Positions 53,160 through 61,573 of a stretch of DNA of 64,000 nt are shown piece by piece. The DNA lies in assembly GCA_963740255.1 (NCBI GenBank), contig CAVUDO010000002.1, positions 2,108,001-2,172,000 of the forward strand, read 5' to 3'. Made by a program: the position numbers and the translations under genes. The first letter of the stretch is position 1, and each line of letters starts with the position of its first letter. The notes under the pieces were generated by a model that saw only the letters and a list, made by a program, of their open reading frames with translations, was not told where the DNA came from and did no database searches. Source of the DNA: CAVUDO01 sp963740255 (GTDB lineage: Bacteria > Actinomycetota > Actinomycetes > Mycobacteriales > Cryptosporangiaceae).

Positions 53160-54743
53160 TCACCGTACGAATTGTGCCGCTTGGGTGGCCAGGTCCAGCA
53201 GGGGCCCCGGCGCCACCCCGAGCACGAGCGTGGCCAGCACGCCCAGGGTGAGCGCGGCGGAGGTGTATCCGCCCGGCACCGAGACCGTCGGGCCGTCCTC
53301 GACCGGCTCGGACAGGTACATCAGCACGATCACCCGCAGGTAGGGGAACGCGAGCACCATGCTGGCCACGACGCCGACGATCAGCAGCACCACGGCGTCG
53401 CCCCCGGCCGCGGCCGCGAACACGGCGAACTTGGACGTGAAGCCGCTGGTCAACGGGATGCCGGCAAAAGCCAGCAAGAAGAACGTGAACACCCCGGCGA
53501 ACAGCGGCGACCGGCGACCGAGCCCGGCCCAACGGGACAGGTGGGTGGCCTCCCCGTCGGCGTCGCGCACGAGCATCACCACCGCGAACGCGCCGATCGT
53601 CGTGAAGCCGTACGCCGCGAGGTAGAAGAGCGAGCTGGACACGCCGTCCTCGGTCAGCGCCAGCACGCCGGTGAGGATGAACCCCGCGTTCGCGACCGAG
53701 GAGTAGGCGAGCAGCCGCTTGATGTCGGTCTGGGTGACCGCGAGCAGCGAGCCGACCAGCATCGTGGCGATCGCGACCGCGATCAGCACCGGCCGCCAGT
53801 CCCACTGCGTGGCCGGGAACGCCACGTAGCAGACCCGCAGGATCGCGCCGAACGCCGCCACCTTGGTACAGGCCGACATCAGGGCCGTGACCGGCGTCGG
53901 GGCGCCCTGGTAGACGTCGGGCACCCAGGCGTGGAACGGCACCACGCCGGCCTTGAACAGCAGGCCGATCATCAGCATCGCCAGCCCGATCAGCAGCAGC
54001 GAGTCCGACGCCGCGGAGGCGTTCACCGCGTCGTGGATCTTCCCCAGTTCGACCGAGCCGGCGAAGCCGTACACCAGCGCGACGCCGTAGACGAAGAACG
54101 CCGACGCGAACGCCCCGAGCAGGAAGTACTTGACCGCCGCCTCCTGGCTGAGCAGCCGTCGCCGCCGGGCCAGCGCGCAGAGCAGGTACAGCGGCAGCGA
54201 CAGCACCTCCAGCGCGACGAACATGATCAGCAGGTCGTTGGCCGCCACGAACAGCGCCATCCCGGCCAGCGCGAACAGCGCCAGCGGGAAGACCTCGGTC
54301 TGCGACCGGTCGGAGAACTCCAGCTTCCGGTCGGCCGACGAGCCGGCGACCGTCCCGGCGCTGGCCACGAACGAGCCCCCCGGCTCCAGCGAGCGTTCCG
54401 CCATCAGCAGCACGCTGACGATGCCGAGCACCACGATCGTCCCGGTCAGGAAGTACGCCGCGGCATCCATCGCGACGGCGCCCGCGGCGGTGACCACGGG
54501 CGACCGGCCGTCCTCGATCATGCCCGCCAGGCCGTAGCCGGTGGCCACGAGCGCGGCGACCAGCGACCCGATCGCGAGCACCACCTGCAGGGGCTGGCGC
54601 GCCCGGGCCGGCGCGAACGCCTCGACCAGCACCCCGACGCATGCCCCGCCGAACAGGATGAGCATCGGCGCCAGCGCCTGGTAGTCCAGGTCCGGCGGGG
54701 TGATCGTCTCGACCGCGAGCAGCGTGGCAGTCGTGCGGGTCAC
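53160..54743 (-). CDS. nuoN: NADH-quinone oxidoreductase subunit N
   Basis: A 527-residue antiporter-like proton-pumping subunit of complex I with about 14 helices. Family landmarks are EVLSLPLYLLCALARRR, the Lys helix in KAGVVPFHAWVPDVYQGAPT and TDIKRLLAYSSVANAGF. The start overlaps the nuoM stop by 4 bp. It lies in the order nuoG-H-I-J-K-L-M-N. Confidence 0.95.
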   Translation of the reverse strand: MTRTTATLLAVETITPPDLDYQALAPMLILFGGACVGVLVEAFAPARARQPLQVVLAIGSLVAALVATGYGLAGMIEDGRSPVVTAAGAVAMDAAAYFLTGTIVVLGIVSVLLMAERSLEPGGSFVASAGTVAGSSADRKLEFSDRSQTEVFPLALFALAGMALFVAANDLLIMFVALEVLSLPLYLLCALARRRRLLSQEAAVKYFLLGAFASAFFVYGVALVYGFAGSVELGKIHDAVNASAASDSLLLIGLAMLMIGLLFKAGVVPFHAWVPDVYQGAPTPVTALMSACTKVAAFGAILRVCYVAFPATQWDWRPVLIAVAIATMLVGSLLAVTQTDIKRLLAYSSVANAGFILTGVLALTEDGVSSSLFYLAAYGFTTIGAFAVVMLVRDADGEATHLSRWAGLGRRSPLFAGVFTFFLLAFAGIPLTSGFTSKFAVFAAAAGGDAVVLLIVGVVASMVLAFPYLRVIVLMYLSEPVEDGPTVSVPGGYTSAALTLGVLATLVLGVAPGPLLDLATQAAQFVR

Positions 54744-56314
54744 TTGCCGCCTCCGGTGACCTCGGTGGGCTGGGGATCGCTGGTGCCGAGGTCGGACAGC
54801 GTCGCCCGCACCGCGGGCCCGATCACGTCGATCACCGGCTGCGGATAGACGCCGAGCGCCAGGATCAGGGCGACCAGCGGCGCGGCGGCCCAGGCCTCAC
54901 GCGGACGCAGGTCCTTCATCGCCGGCAGGTCCGGGTTCACCGGGCCGTGCATCGTCCGCTGGATCATCCACAGCACGTAGAGCGCCGCGAGCAGGACGCC
55001 GAACGTCGCGATCACCGCCGCGGTGGGGTTGCGGACGTAGGTCCCGGTCAGCACGAGGAACTCGCTGACGAACGAGTTGGTGCCCGGCAGCGACAGCGAC
55101 GCCAGGCCGGCGATCAGGAACGTGCCGTAGATCCACGGCACCGCCTTGCCCGCGCCGCCGAAGTCGGCGATCTGCGCCGAGCCCCGCCGGACGACCAGGT
55201 ACCCGACCGCGAGGAACAGCGCCCCGGTGGCGATGCCGTGGTTGACCATGTAGAGCACCGCGCCGGTGCCGCCGATGCTGGTGAACGCGAAGATCCCGAC
55301 CGTGATGAAGCCGAAGTGGGCGATGGAGGTGTACGCGACCAGCCGCTTCATGTCGGTCTGCCCGATCGCGACCAGCGCGGCGTACAGGATGCCGATCACG
55401 CCGAGCACGATCACCATCGGCGCGAACCACCGCGACGCCTCGGGGAACAGCGGCAGGTTGTAGCGCAGGAACCCGAACGTGCCGACCTTGTCGAGCACGC
55501 CGACGAGCAGCACCGCCGCGCCGATCGGCGCCTGGCCGGCGGCGTCGGGCAGCCAGGTGTGGAACGGGAACAGCGGCGCCTTCACCGCGAACGCCAGGAA
55601 GAACCCGAGCCACAGCCAGCGCTGCGTCACCGGGTCGAGGTCCAGCCGCGACAGCGCCGCGAAGTCGAACGTGCCCGCACCCAGCTCCCGCGCGCTGACC
55701 ACGTACAGCCCGACCACGCTCGCCAGCATGAACAGGCCGCCGACCAGGGAGTACAGGAAGAACTTCACCGCCGCGTACTGCCGGCGCGGCCCCCCGTACG
55801 ACCCGATCAGGAAGTACATCGGGACGAGCATCGCCTCGAAGAACACGTAGAACACGAACACGTCGGTGGCCGCGAAGACGCCGAACATGCAGCTCTGCAA
55901 CGCGAGCATCAGCGCGAAGAACGTCTTCACGCCGTACCGGTGCGCGGGGGCGCCGCCGGCACCTTCCCCGGGCCGGCCGCCCCGGTCATTGGCGTCGTGC
56001 CAGGAGGCCAGCAGCACGATCGGCACCAGCACGGCGATCAGCGCGATCATCACCAGCGCGATGCCGTCGGCGCCGAACGCCAGCCGGGCGCCGAACTGCG
56101 GGATCCACGGGTACGACGCGACGAGCTGGAACCGGTCGCCGTCCGGCTCGAACCGCGCCACAGCGGCGACGGTGACCCCGAGCACGATCAGCGACCAGCC
56201 GAGCGCCACCTGCTTGACCAGCCGCTCCCGCCCGCCCGGCACCATCGCCAGCACGACGGCCCCGAGTAGCGGCAACCCGATCAGAACCGGAAGCCAGGGG
56301 AACGATCCGCTCAT
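54740..56314 (-). CDS. nuoM: NADH-quinone oxidoreductase subunit M
   Basis: A 524-residue antiporter-like proton-pumping subunit of complex I. Motifs include FYVFFEAMLVPMYFLIGSYG, VKAPLFPFHTWLPDAAGQAP with the key Lys, and TDMKRLVAYTSIAHFGF. ATG 56314 follows nuoL by 70 bp, the largest gap in this part of the operon. Confidence 0.95.
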   Translation of the reverse strand: MSGSFPWLPVLIGLPLLGAVVLAMVPGGRERLVKQVALGWSLIVLGVTVAAVARFEPDGDRFQLVASYPWIPQFGARLAFGADGIALVMIALIAVLVPIVLLASWHDANDRGGRPGEGAGGAPAHRYGVKTFFALMLALQSCMFGVFAATDVFVFYVFFEAMLVPMYFLIGSYGGPRRQYAAVKFFLYSLVGGLFMLASVVGLYVVSARELGAGTFDFAALSRLDLDPVTQRWLWLGFFLAFAVKAPLFPFHTWLPDAAGQAPIGAAVLLVGVLDKVGTFGFLRYNLPLFPEASRWFAPMVIVLGVIGILYAALVAIGQTDMKRLVAYTSIAHFGFITVGIFAFTSIGGTGAVLYMVNHGIATGALFLAVGYLVVRRGSAQIADFGGAGKAVPWIYGTFLIAGLASLSLPGTNSFVSEFLVLTGTYVRNPTAAVIATFGVLLAALYVLWMIQRTMHGPVNPDLPAMKDLRPREAWAAAPLVALILALGVYPQPVIDVIGPAVRATLSDLGTSDPQPTEVTGGGK

Positions 56315-56384
56315 GCGCCCGCCTCGCTTCGCCCGGCGCCTGTCACGGCAGCATGAACGTCACGATTCGCTCGCCGAGGCCCGC

Positions 56385-58340
56385 TCATGCGAACCTCACC
56401 ACCAGCAGGGCGGCCAGCACGAGGACAGCACCTCCGAGCATCGTCAACGCGTACGACCGGACGAACCCGGTCTGGAGCCGGCGCAGTCGGGCGGACGTCC
56501 CGCCGACCACCGCGGCGAGGCCGTTCACCAGCCCGTCGACGCCGCGGCTGTCGACGTACACCAGCGCCCGGGTCAGCCACTGGCCCGGCCGGGCCAGCAC
56601 CGCCTCGTTGAACGCGTCGGCGTAGAGGTCACGCCGGGCGGCCAGGACGAGCGGATTGCGGGCCGCCGGTTCGGCCACGGCCGTGCCCTTCCGGAAGAGC
56701 AGGAAGGCCAGCGCCGCGCCGAGCACCGAGATCCCGACCACCAGGCCGGTCACCACGACGGGTGGCAGCTTGTGCTCCACCGCCGCACCGACCGGCTCCC
56801 CGCTGGCGAACACCGGTGCCAGCCAGGTGGCCAGCGCGTCGTTCGCGGTGAGCAGGTAGCCCGCCCCGACCGAGCCCAACGCGAGAATCACCATCGGGAC
56901 GGTCATCGACCGCGGCGACTCGTGCGGATGCTCGACGTCCTCGGTCCAGCGCTTCCTGCCCAGGAAGGTGAGCACGTAGAGCCGGGTCATGTAGAACGCG
57001 GTCAGGCCGGCGCCCAGCAGGGCGGCGCCGCCGAACACCCAGCCGGTCCAGCCCGGCCGCTCCAGCGCCGCCTCGATGATCGGGTCCTTGGAGAAGAAGC
57101 CGGAGAACGGCGGGATGCCGATGATCGCCAGGTAGCCCAGGCCGAACGTGACCGCGGTGACCGGCATGTACCGGGCCAGGCCGCCGAACCGCCGGATGTC
57201 CACCTGGTCGTTCATCCCGTGCATCACCGACCCGGCCCCGAGGAACAGCCCGGCCTTGAAGAAGCCGTGGGTGAGCAGGTGCAGGATGCCCAGCACGTAC
57301 GCCCCGCCGCCGAGCCCGACCGCCAGGAACATGTAGCCGATCTGGCTCACCGTGGAGTAGGCGAGGACGCGTTTCAGGTCGTCCTTGGCGCAGCCGACGA
57401 CGGCCCCGATCAGCAGCGTGACCGTGCCGACGATCACCACCACGAGCTGCCCGGTGGGCGAGGCGTCGTAGAGCGGGTTGGCCCGGGCGATGAGGTACAC
57501 ACCCGCGGTCACCATCGTCGCGGCGTGGATCAGCGCCGACACCGGCGTCGGGCCCTCCATCGCGTCGGGGAGCCAGGCCTGCAGCGGGAACTGACCCGAC
57601 TTGCCGCACGCCCCGAGCAGCAGCAACAGCGCCAGCGCCGTGGCCGTCGTGGACGACATCGAGTCGACGCCCGCGAAGACGTCCGCGTACGACGTCGAGC
57701 CGACCGACGCGAACATCACGAAGATCGCGATCAGCAGGCCGATGTCGCCGATCCGGTTCATCACGAACGCCTTCTTCGCCGCGGTCGCGGCGGCCGGGCG
57801 GGTGAACCAGAACGCGATCAGCAGGTACGACGCGAGGCCCACGCCCTCCCAGCCCACGTAGAGCGTGACGAAGCTGTCCCCCAGCACCAGCAGCAGCATC
57901 GCGCCGACGAAGAGGTTCAGGTAGCCGAAGAACCGCCGCCGGCCCGGGTCGTGCGCCATGTACCCGACCGAGTAGACGTGGATGAGGAAGCCCACGCCGG
58001 TGATCAGCAGCACGAACACCGTCGACAGCGGGTCGAGCAGCAGCCCGGCGTCCACCTTCAGGCCGCCGACATCGAAGAACGTGAACAACCTCTGCGACAC
58101 GGAGTGGTCCGCGCCGACCGCCGGTGGCCCCCCGTCCGCGCCGGTCGGCGCGTGCGCGAACCAGCCGCCCACCCCCCGCAGCGCGAGGAACTGCAGGACG
58201 CCGAGGACGAACGCCGCGCCGACCGTGGCACAGCCCAGCCAGTGCCCCCACCGGTCGGCGCGGCGGCCGAGCAGCAGCAGCACCGCGGCGCCGGCCAGGG
58301 GCAGCGCGATCGGCACCCACAGCCAGTCCAGGACCGACAT
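56385..58340 (-). CDS. nuoL: NADH-quinone oxidoreductase subunit L
   Basis: A 651-residue largest antiporter-like subunit with the long amphipathic transverse helix at its C-terminus. It has FVTLYVGWEGVGLASYLLIA, SGQFPLQAWLPDAMEGPTPV then SALIHAATMVTAG, and DDLKRVLAYSTVSQIGYMF. I chose ATG 58340; GTG 58343 directly before it is an alternative, and GGAGGAGAG precedes both. Confidence 0.95.
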   Translation of the reverse strand: MSVLDWLWVPIALPLAGAAVLLLLGRRADRWGHWLGCATVGAAFVLGVLQFLALRGVGGWFAHAPTGADGGPPAVGADHSVSQRLFTFFDVGGLKVDAGLLLDPLSTVFVLLITGVGFLIHVYSVGYMAHDPGRRRFFGYLNLFVGAMLLLVLGDSFVTLYVGWEGVGLASYLLIAFWFTRPAAATAAKKAFVMNRIGDIGLLIAIFVMFASVGSTSYADVFAGVDSMSSTTATALALLLLLGACGKSGQFPLQAWLPDAMEGPTPVSALIHAATMVTAGVYLIARANPLYDASPTGQLVVVIVGTVTLLIGAVVGCAKDDLKRVLAYSTVSQIGYMFLAVGLGGGAYVLGILHLLTHGFFKAGLFLGAGSVMHGMNDQVDIRRFGGLARYMPVTAVTFGLGYLAIIGIPPFSGFFSKDPIIEAALERPGWTGWVFGGAALLGAGLTAFYMTRLYVLTFLGRKRWTEDVEHPHESPRSMTVPMVILALGSVGAGYLLTANDALATWLAPVFASGEPVGAAVEHKLPPVVVTGLVVGISVLGAALAFLLFRKGTAVAEPAARNPLVLAARRDLYADAFNEAVLARPGQWLTRALVYVDSRGVDGLVNGLAAVVGGTSARLRRLQTGFVRSYALTMLGGAVLVLAALLVVRFA

Positions 58341-58363
58341 CACAACGCGTTCTCTCCTCCGGG

Positions 58364-58663
58364 TCAGTACTTGAGCAGGTTGGCGTCGTCGACCGAGGCG
58401 GAACGCCGGGTGCGGAAGATCGCCATGATGATCGCCAGCCCCACCACGACCTCCGCCGCGGCCACCACCATCACGAAGAACGCCATGATCTGCCCGTCCA
58501 GCGTCCCGTTGATCCGGGAGAACGTGACGAGCGTGAGGTTGGCCGCGTTCAGCATCAGCTCGATGCACATGAACACCACGATGGCGTTGCGCCGGACCAG
58601 CACACCCACGGCACCGATGGTGAACAGCGCGGCGGCGAGCAGCAGGTAGTAGGTGGGTGTCAT
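58364..58663 (-). CDS. nuoK: NADH-quinone oxidoreductase subunit K
   Basis: A 99-residue three-helix subunit. The conserved Glu of helix 2 is in FMCIELMLNAANL and that of helix 3 in MVVAAAEVVVGLAI, both needed for proton transfer. The ATG at 58663 uses GAAGGG, which is part of the short tandem repeat lying between nuoJ and nuoK. Confidence 0.95.
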   Translation of the reverse strand: MTPTYYLLLAAALFTIGAVGVLVRRNAIVVFMCIELMLNAANLTLVTFSRINGTLDGQIMAFFVMVVAAAEVVVGLAIIMAIFRTRRSASVDDANLLKY

Positions 58664-58671
58664 CGCCCGAG

Positions 58672-58734
58672 CCCTTCGGCGTCCATGTGTGCGTCAGACC
58701 CTTCGGCGTCCATGTGTGCGTCAGCCCTTCGGCG
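58672..58734. repeat. Tandem repeat at the nuoJ-nuoK junction
   Basis: The 26-bp unit cccttcggcgtccatgtgtg-cgtcag occurs at 58672-58697 and 58699-58724, with a 10-bp third start at 58725-58734. On the coding strand each copy supplies CGAAGGG and the second also supplies the nuoJ TGA, so a duplication of the nuoJ 3' end and spacer is likely. Confidence 0.9.
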
Positions 58735-59506
58735 CCGGCGGCGCTTGCACGGTGATCCCGGTGAGGTCCCGGCGCTCGACGGCGGGAGGGACGCTGCCCT
58801 CGGCCAGCGAGCCGTCCGGCAGCAGCGCGGGGGTGGCCACCGAGTCGGACAGGGCGTAGACACCCGGCCCGGGCTTGGGGGCCGGGTAGTTGCCGGCCCG
58901 GAACCGGGCCCGCGACCGTTCGCGCTGGGTGGTGCCGCCGCCCTTCTCCTTCTGCACCTGGGTCAGGATCATCGCGCCGATCGCGGCCGTGATGAGCAGC
59001 GCGCTGGTCACCTCGAACGCGAACACGTACCGGGTGAACAGGCTGGCCGCGATGGCGGGGACGTTGCCGTCGGCGTTGGCGGCGGCCAGGCCGCGGGCCG
59101 GCACCTCGCCGAGTGCCCGGTAGAGGCCGGTGGCCACCAGCGCGGCCAGCCCCACGCCGAGCAGGACCGCGGCGAAGCGCTGCCCCCGGATCGTCTCCAC
59201 CACCGAGTCGCTGCTGTCCCGCCCGACCAGCATCAGGACGAACAGGAACAGGATCATGATCGCGCCGGTGTAGACGATGATCTGCACCATGCCGATGAAC
59301 GGCCCGGCCTGCATCACGTAGAAGACACCGAGCGAGAACATCGTGCACACCAGCAGCAGCGCCGAGTGGATGGCGTTGCGGGCCAGCACCATCCCGATCG
59401 CGCCGCCGAGGGCCACCGGCGCCAGCACCCAGAACGCGACCTGCTCGCCGGTGCTCACGTCGCCGCCCGCCGCGAGCGTGCCCACGCTGTCGGCCAACAG
59501 GCTCAT
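58721..59506 (-). CDS. nuoJ: NADH-quinone oxidoreductase subunit J
   Basis: A 261-residue five-helix subunit. It has GMVQIIVYTGAIMILFLFVL, the pi-bulge helix 3 characteristic of NuoJ. After the last helix (EVTSALLITAAIGAMILTQV) comes an unusually long hydrophilic C-terminus of about 80 residues (PAPKPGPGVYALSDSVATPA and beyond), typical of actinobacterial NuoJ. The ATG at 59506 overlaps the nuoI stop (ATGA). Confidence 0.95.
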   Translation of the reverse strand: MSLLADSVGTLAAGGDVSTGEQVAFWVLAPVALGGAIGMVLARNAIHSALLLVCTMFSLGVFYVMQAGPFIGMVQIIVYTGAIMILFLFVLMLVGRDSSDSVVETIRGQRFAAVLLGVGLAALVATGLYRALGEVPARGLAAANADGNVPAIAASLFTRYVFAFEVTSALLITAAIGAMILTQVQKEKGGGTTQRERSRARFRAGNYPAPKPGPGVYALSDSVATPALLPDGSLAEGSVPPAVERRDLTGITVQAPPAPKG

Positions 59507-60186
59507 GTCCGCACCTCCGCGGCGGCGGCCGTCCGGGTGTCCGTCGCGGAGGCCCCGGCAGCCGGGGCTTCCTCCGCCGGGGCTCCGTCGGCCGGGGTGC
59601 GGCCCGCGGGCGCGTCCCCGCCCGCCGCCGGGAACGGCGGCGCCTGGGTGTCGGACGTCTCCGGCCGCTCGGCGCCTCTGGACGCGCCCGGTTCGCCGAC
59701 GGCGCTGACGTAGTAGTCGGTCTCGGAGTTCCCCAGCCGCATCGGGTGCGGCGGCTGCTCCATGCCGGGCAGCAGCGGCGCCATCAGCTGCTCCTTGGTG
59801 AAGATCAGGTCGGCGCGACTGTCGCTGGCCAGCTCGTACTCGTTCGACATGGTCAGCGAGCGGGTCGGGCACGCCTCGATGCACAGCCCGCAGAAGATGC
59901 AGCGGGCGTAGTTGATCTGGTACACCGCGCCGTACCGCTCACCCGGCGAGTAGCGGGCTTCCTCGGTGTTGTCGCCGCCCTCGACGTAGATCGCGTCGGC
60001 CGGGCAGGCCCAGGCACACAGCTCGCAGCCGATGCACTTCTCCAGCCCGTCCGGGTGCCGGTTGAGCACGTGCCGGCCGTGGTAGCGGGGCTCGGTCGGC
60101 TTCTTGACCTCGGGGTACCTGACCGTCACCCGCTTCTTGAACATGTGGGAGAAGGTGACACCGAAACCCTTGACGGAGTCGAACAC
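59503..60186 (-). CDS. nuoI: NADH-quinone oxidoreductase subunit I
   Basis: A 227-residue subunit carrying two 4Fe-4S clusters (N6a, N6b) that relay electrons towards the quinone. Both C-x2-C-x2-C-x3-C motifs are complete (CIGCELCAWACPADA and CIFCGLCIEACPTRS). A Pro/Ala-rich tail of about 60 residues, beyond the usual end near EQPPHPMRLG, is a lineage addition. ATG 60186 follows the nuoH stop by one base. Confidence 0.95.
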   Translation of the reverse strand: MFDSVKGFGVTFSHMFKKRVTVRYPEVKKPTEPRYHGRHVLNRHPDGLEKCIGCELCAWACPADAIYVEGGDNTEEARYSPGERYGAVYQINYARCIFCGLCIEACPTRSLTMSNEYELASDSRADLIFTKEQLMAPLLPGMEQPPHPMRLGNSETDYYVSAVGEPGASRGAERPETSDTQAPPFPAAGGDAPAGRTPADGAPAEEAPAAGASATDTRTAAAAEVRT

Positions 60187-60187
60187 G

Positions 60188-61573
60188 TCACTTGTCCCCG
60201 TTCTCGGAGTGGTCGTCCGCGTCGGTCAGGGCGTCGCTGTCGCTGTCGCCGTCGCCGTCGGCCGGAGCGCCGGCGGGCACCAGGGCACGGGCGGCCAGCT
60301 TGGGCGAGGGCGGCACCACCAGGTCCAGCGGCGGCACCGGGTAGTCGGCCCCGGGGTTGGGCGCCGAGGCGTCCGGCTCGGCCTTCTTCCGCTCCGGGAT
60401 CAGCGTGCTGACCAGCAGCACCGCCGCCAGCCCGACCGCGACGCCGATCATCACCTGGCGGGTGTCCAGCTCGTACTCGCGCCGGATCGTGCCGACCGCG
60501 GCCACCACCAGGATCCACAGCAGGCTGACCGGCACCAGCACCTTCCAGCCGAACCGCATGAACTGGTCGTAGCGCAGTCGCGGCAGCGTGCCCCGCAGCC
60601 AGATGAAGGCGAACAGGCAGAGCATCACCTTCGCCGTGAACCACAGCACCGGCCACCAGCCGACGTTCGCGCCGGGCCACAGGCCCTCCACGCCCCACGG
60701 CGCGCGCCAGCCGCCCAGGAACAGCGTGGTCGCCAGCGCCGAGACGGTGACCATGTTGATGTACTCGGCCAGGAAGAACAGCGCGAACTTGAGCGAGGAG
60801 TACTCGGTGTGGAAGCCGCCGACCAGTTCCGACTCGGCCTCGGGCAGGTCGAACGGAGCCCGGTTGGTCTCGCCCACCGCGGCGATCGCGTAGATCACGA
60901 AGCTCGGCGCGAGCACCACGGCGTACCAGTACGAGCCCTGCGCCGCGACGATCTCGCTGGTGGAGAGCGTGCCGGCGGTGAGGAACACGCCGACGATCGA
61001 GAGTCCCATCGCGACCTCGTACGAGATCATCTGCGCGGCCGACCGCAGGCCGCCGAGCAGCGGGTACGTCGAGCCCGACGCCCAGCCGGCCAGCACGATG
61101 CCGTAGATGCCCAGCGACGAGCACGCCAGCACGTACAGCACACCGACCGGCAGGTCGGTGAGCTGGAGCGCGGTCCTGTGCCCGAAGATGCTCACGTTCG
61201 GACCGAGCGGAATCACGGCAAAGGCCATGAACGCCGGGACGCAGGCCACCACCGGGGCGATGAAGAAGACGGCCTTGTCGGCCGCCTTGGGCATGATGTC
61301 TTCCTTGAACGCCAGCTTCAGGCCATCGGCGAGGCTCTGCAGCACGCCCCACGGGCCGACCCGGTTGGGGCCCGGCCGCACCTGCATGTAGGCCACGGCC
61401 TTGCGCTCGTAGACGATCGCGAACAGCGTCATCACGACCAGGAAGGCGAAGATCCCGACCACCTTGAGGGCGATCAGCCACCACGGGTCGTTGCCCACCG
61501 CGGCCGGCTCGACCGTCGCCGCCAGCAGGGCGTCGGACGCCCACGGCCGGCCGGTCGTCAGCACCGTGCTCAC
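60188..61573 (-). CDS. nuoH: NADH-quinone oxidoreductase subunit H
   Basis: A 461-residue membrane subunit forming the quinone chamber. It has VYERKAVAYMQVRPGPNRVG, GETNRAPFDLPEAESELVGG then FHTEYSSLKFALFF, and RLRYDQFMRFGWKVLVPVSL. The C-terminal 50 residues are Asp/Ser-rich and polar. The GTG at 61573 has GGGAGG 6 nt upstream and overlaps the nuoG stop (GTGA). Confidence 0.95.
   Translation of the reverse strand: MSTVLTTGRPWASDALLAATVEPAAVGNDPWWLIALKVVGIFAFLVVMTLFAIVYERKAVAYMQVRPGPNRVGPWGVLQSLADGLKLAFKEDIMPKAADKAVFFIAPVVACVPAFMAFAVIPLGPNVSIFGHRTALQLTDLPVGVLYVLACSSLGIYGIVLAGWASGSTYPLLGGLRSAAQMISYEVAMGLSIVGVFLTAGTLSTSEIVAAQGSYWYAVVLAPSFVIYAIAAVGETNRAPFDLPEAESELVGGFHTEYSSLKFALFFLAEYINMVTVSALATTLFLGGWRAPWGVEGLWPGANVGWWPVLWFTAKVMLCLFAFIWLRGTLPRLRYDQFMRFGWKVLVPVSLLWILVVAAVGTIRREYELDTRQVMIGVAVGLAAVLLVSTLIPERKKAEPDASAPNPGADYPVPPLDLVVPPSPKLAARALVPAGAPADGDGDSDSDALTDADDHSENGDK

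Noticed and set aside
52147..54642. Apparent fusion of a NuoN-like region with polyprenyl synthase
   Set aside because: The upstream part is an out-of-frame reading of nuoN; the synthase has its own ATG at 53157 after the nuoN stop.
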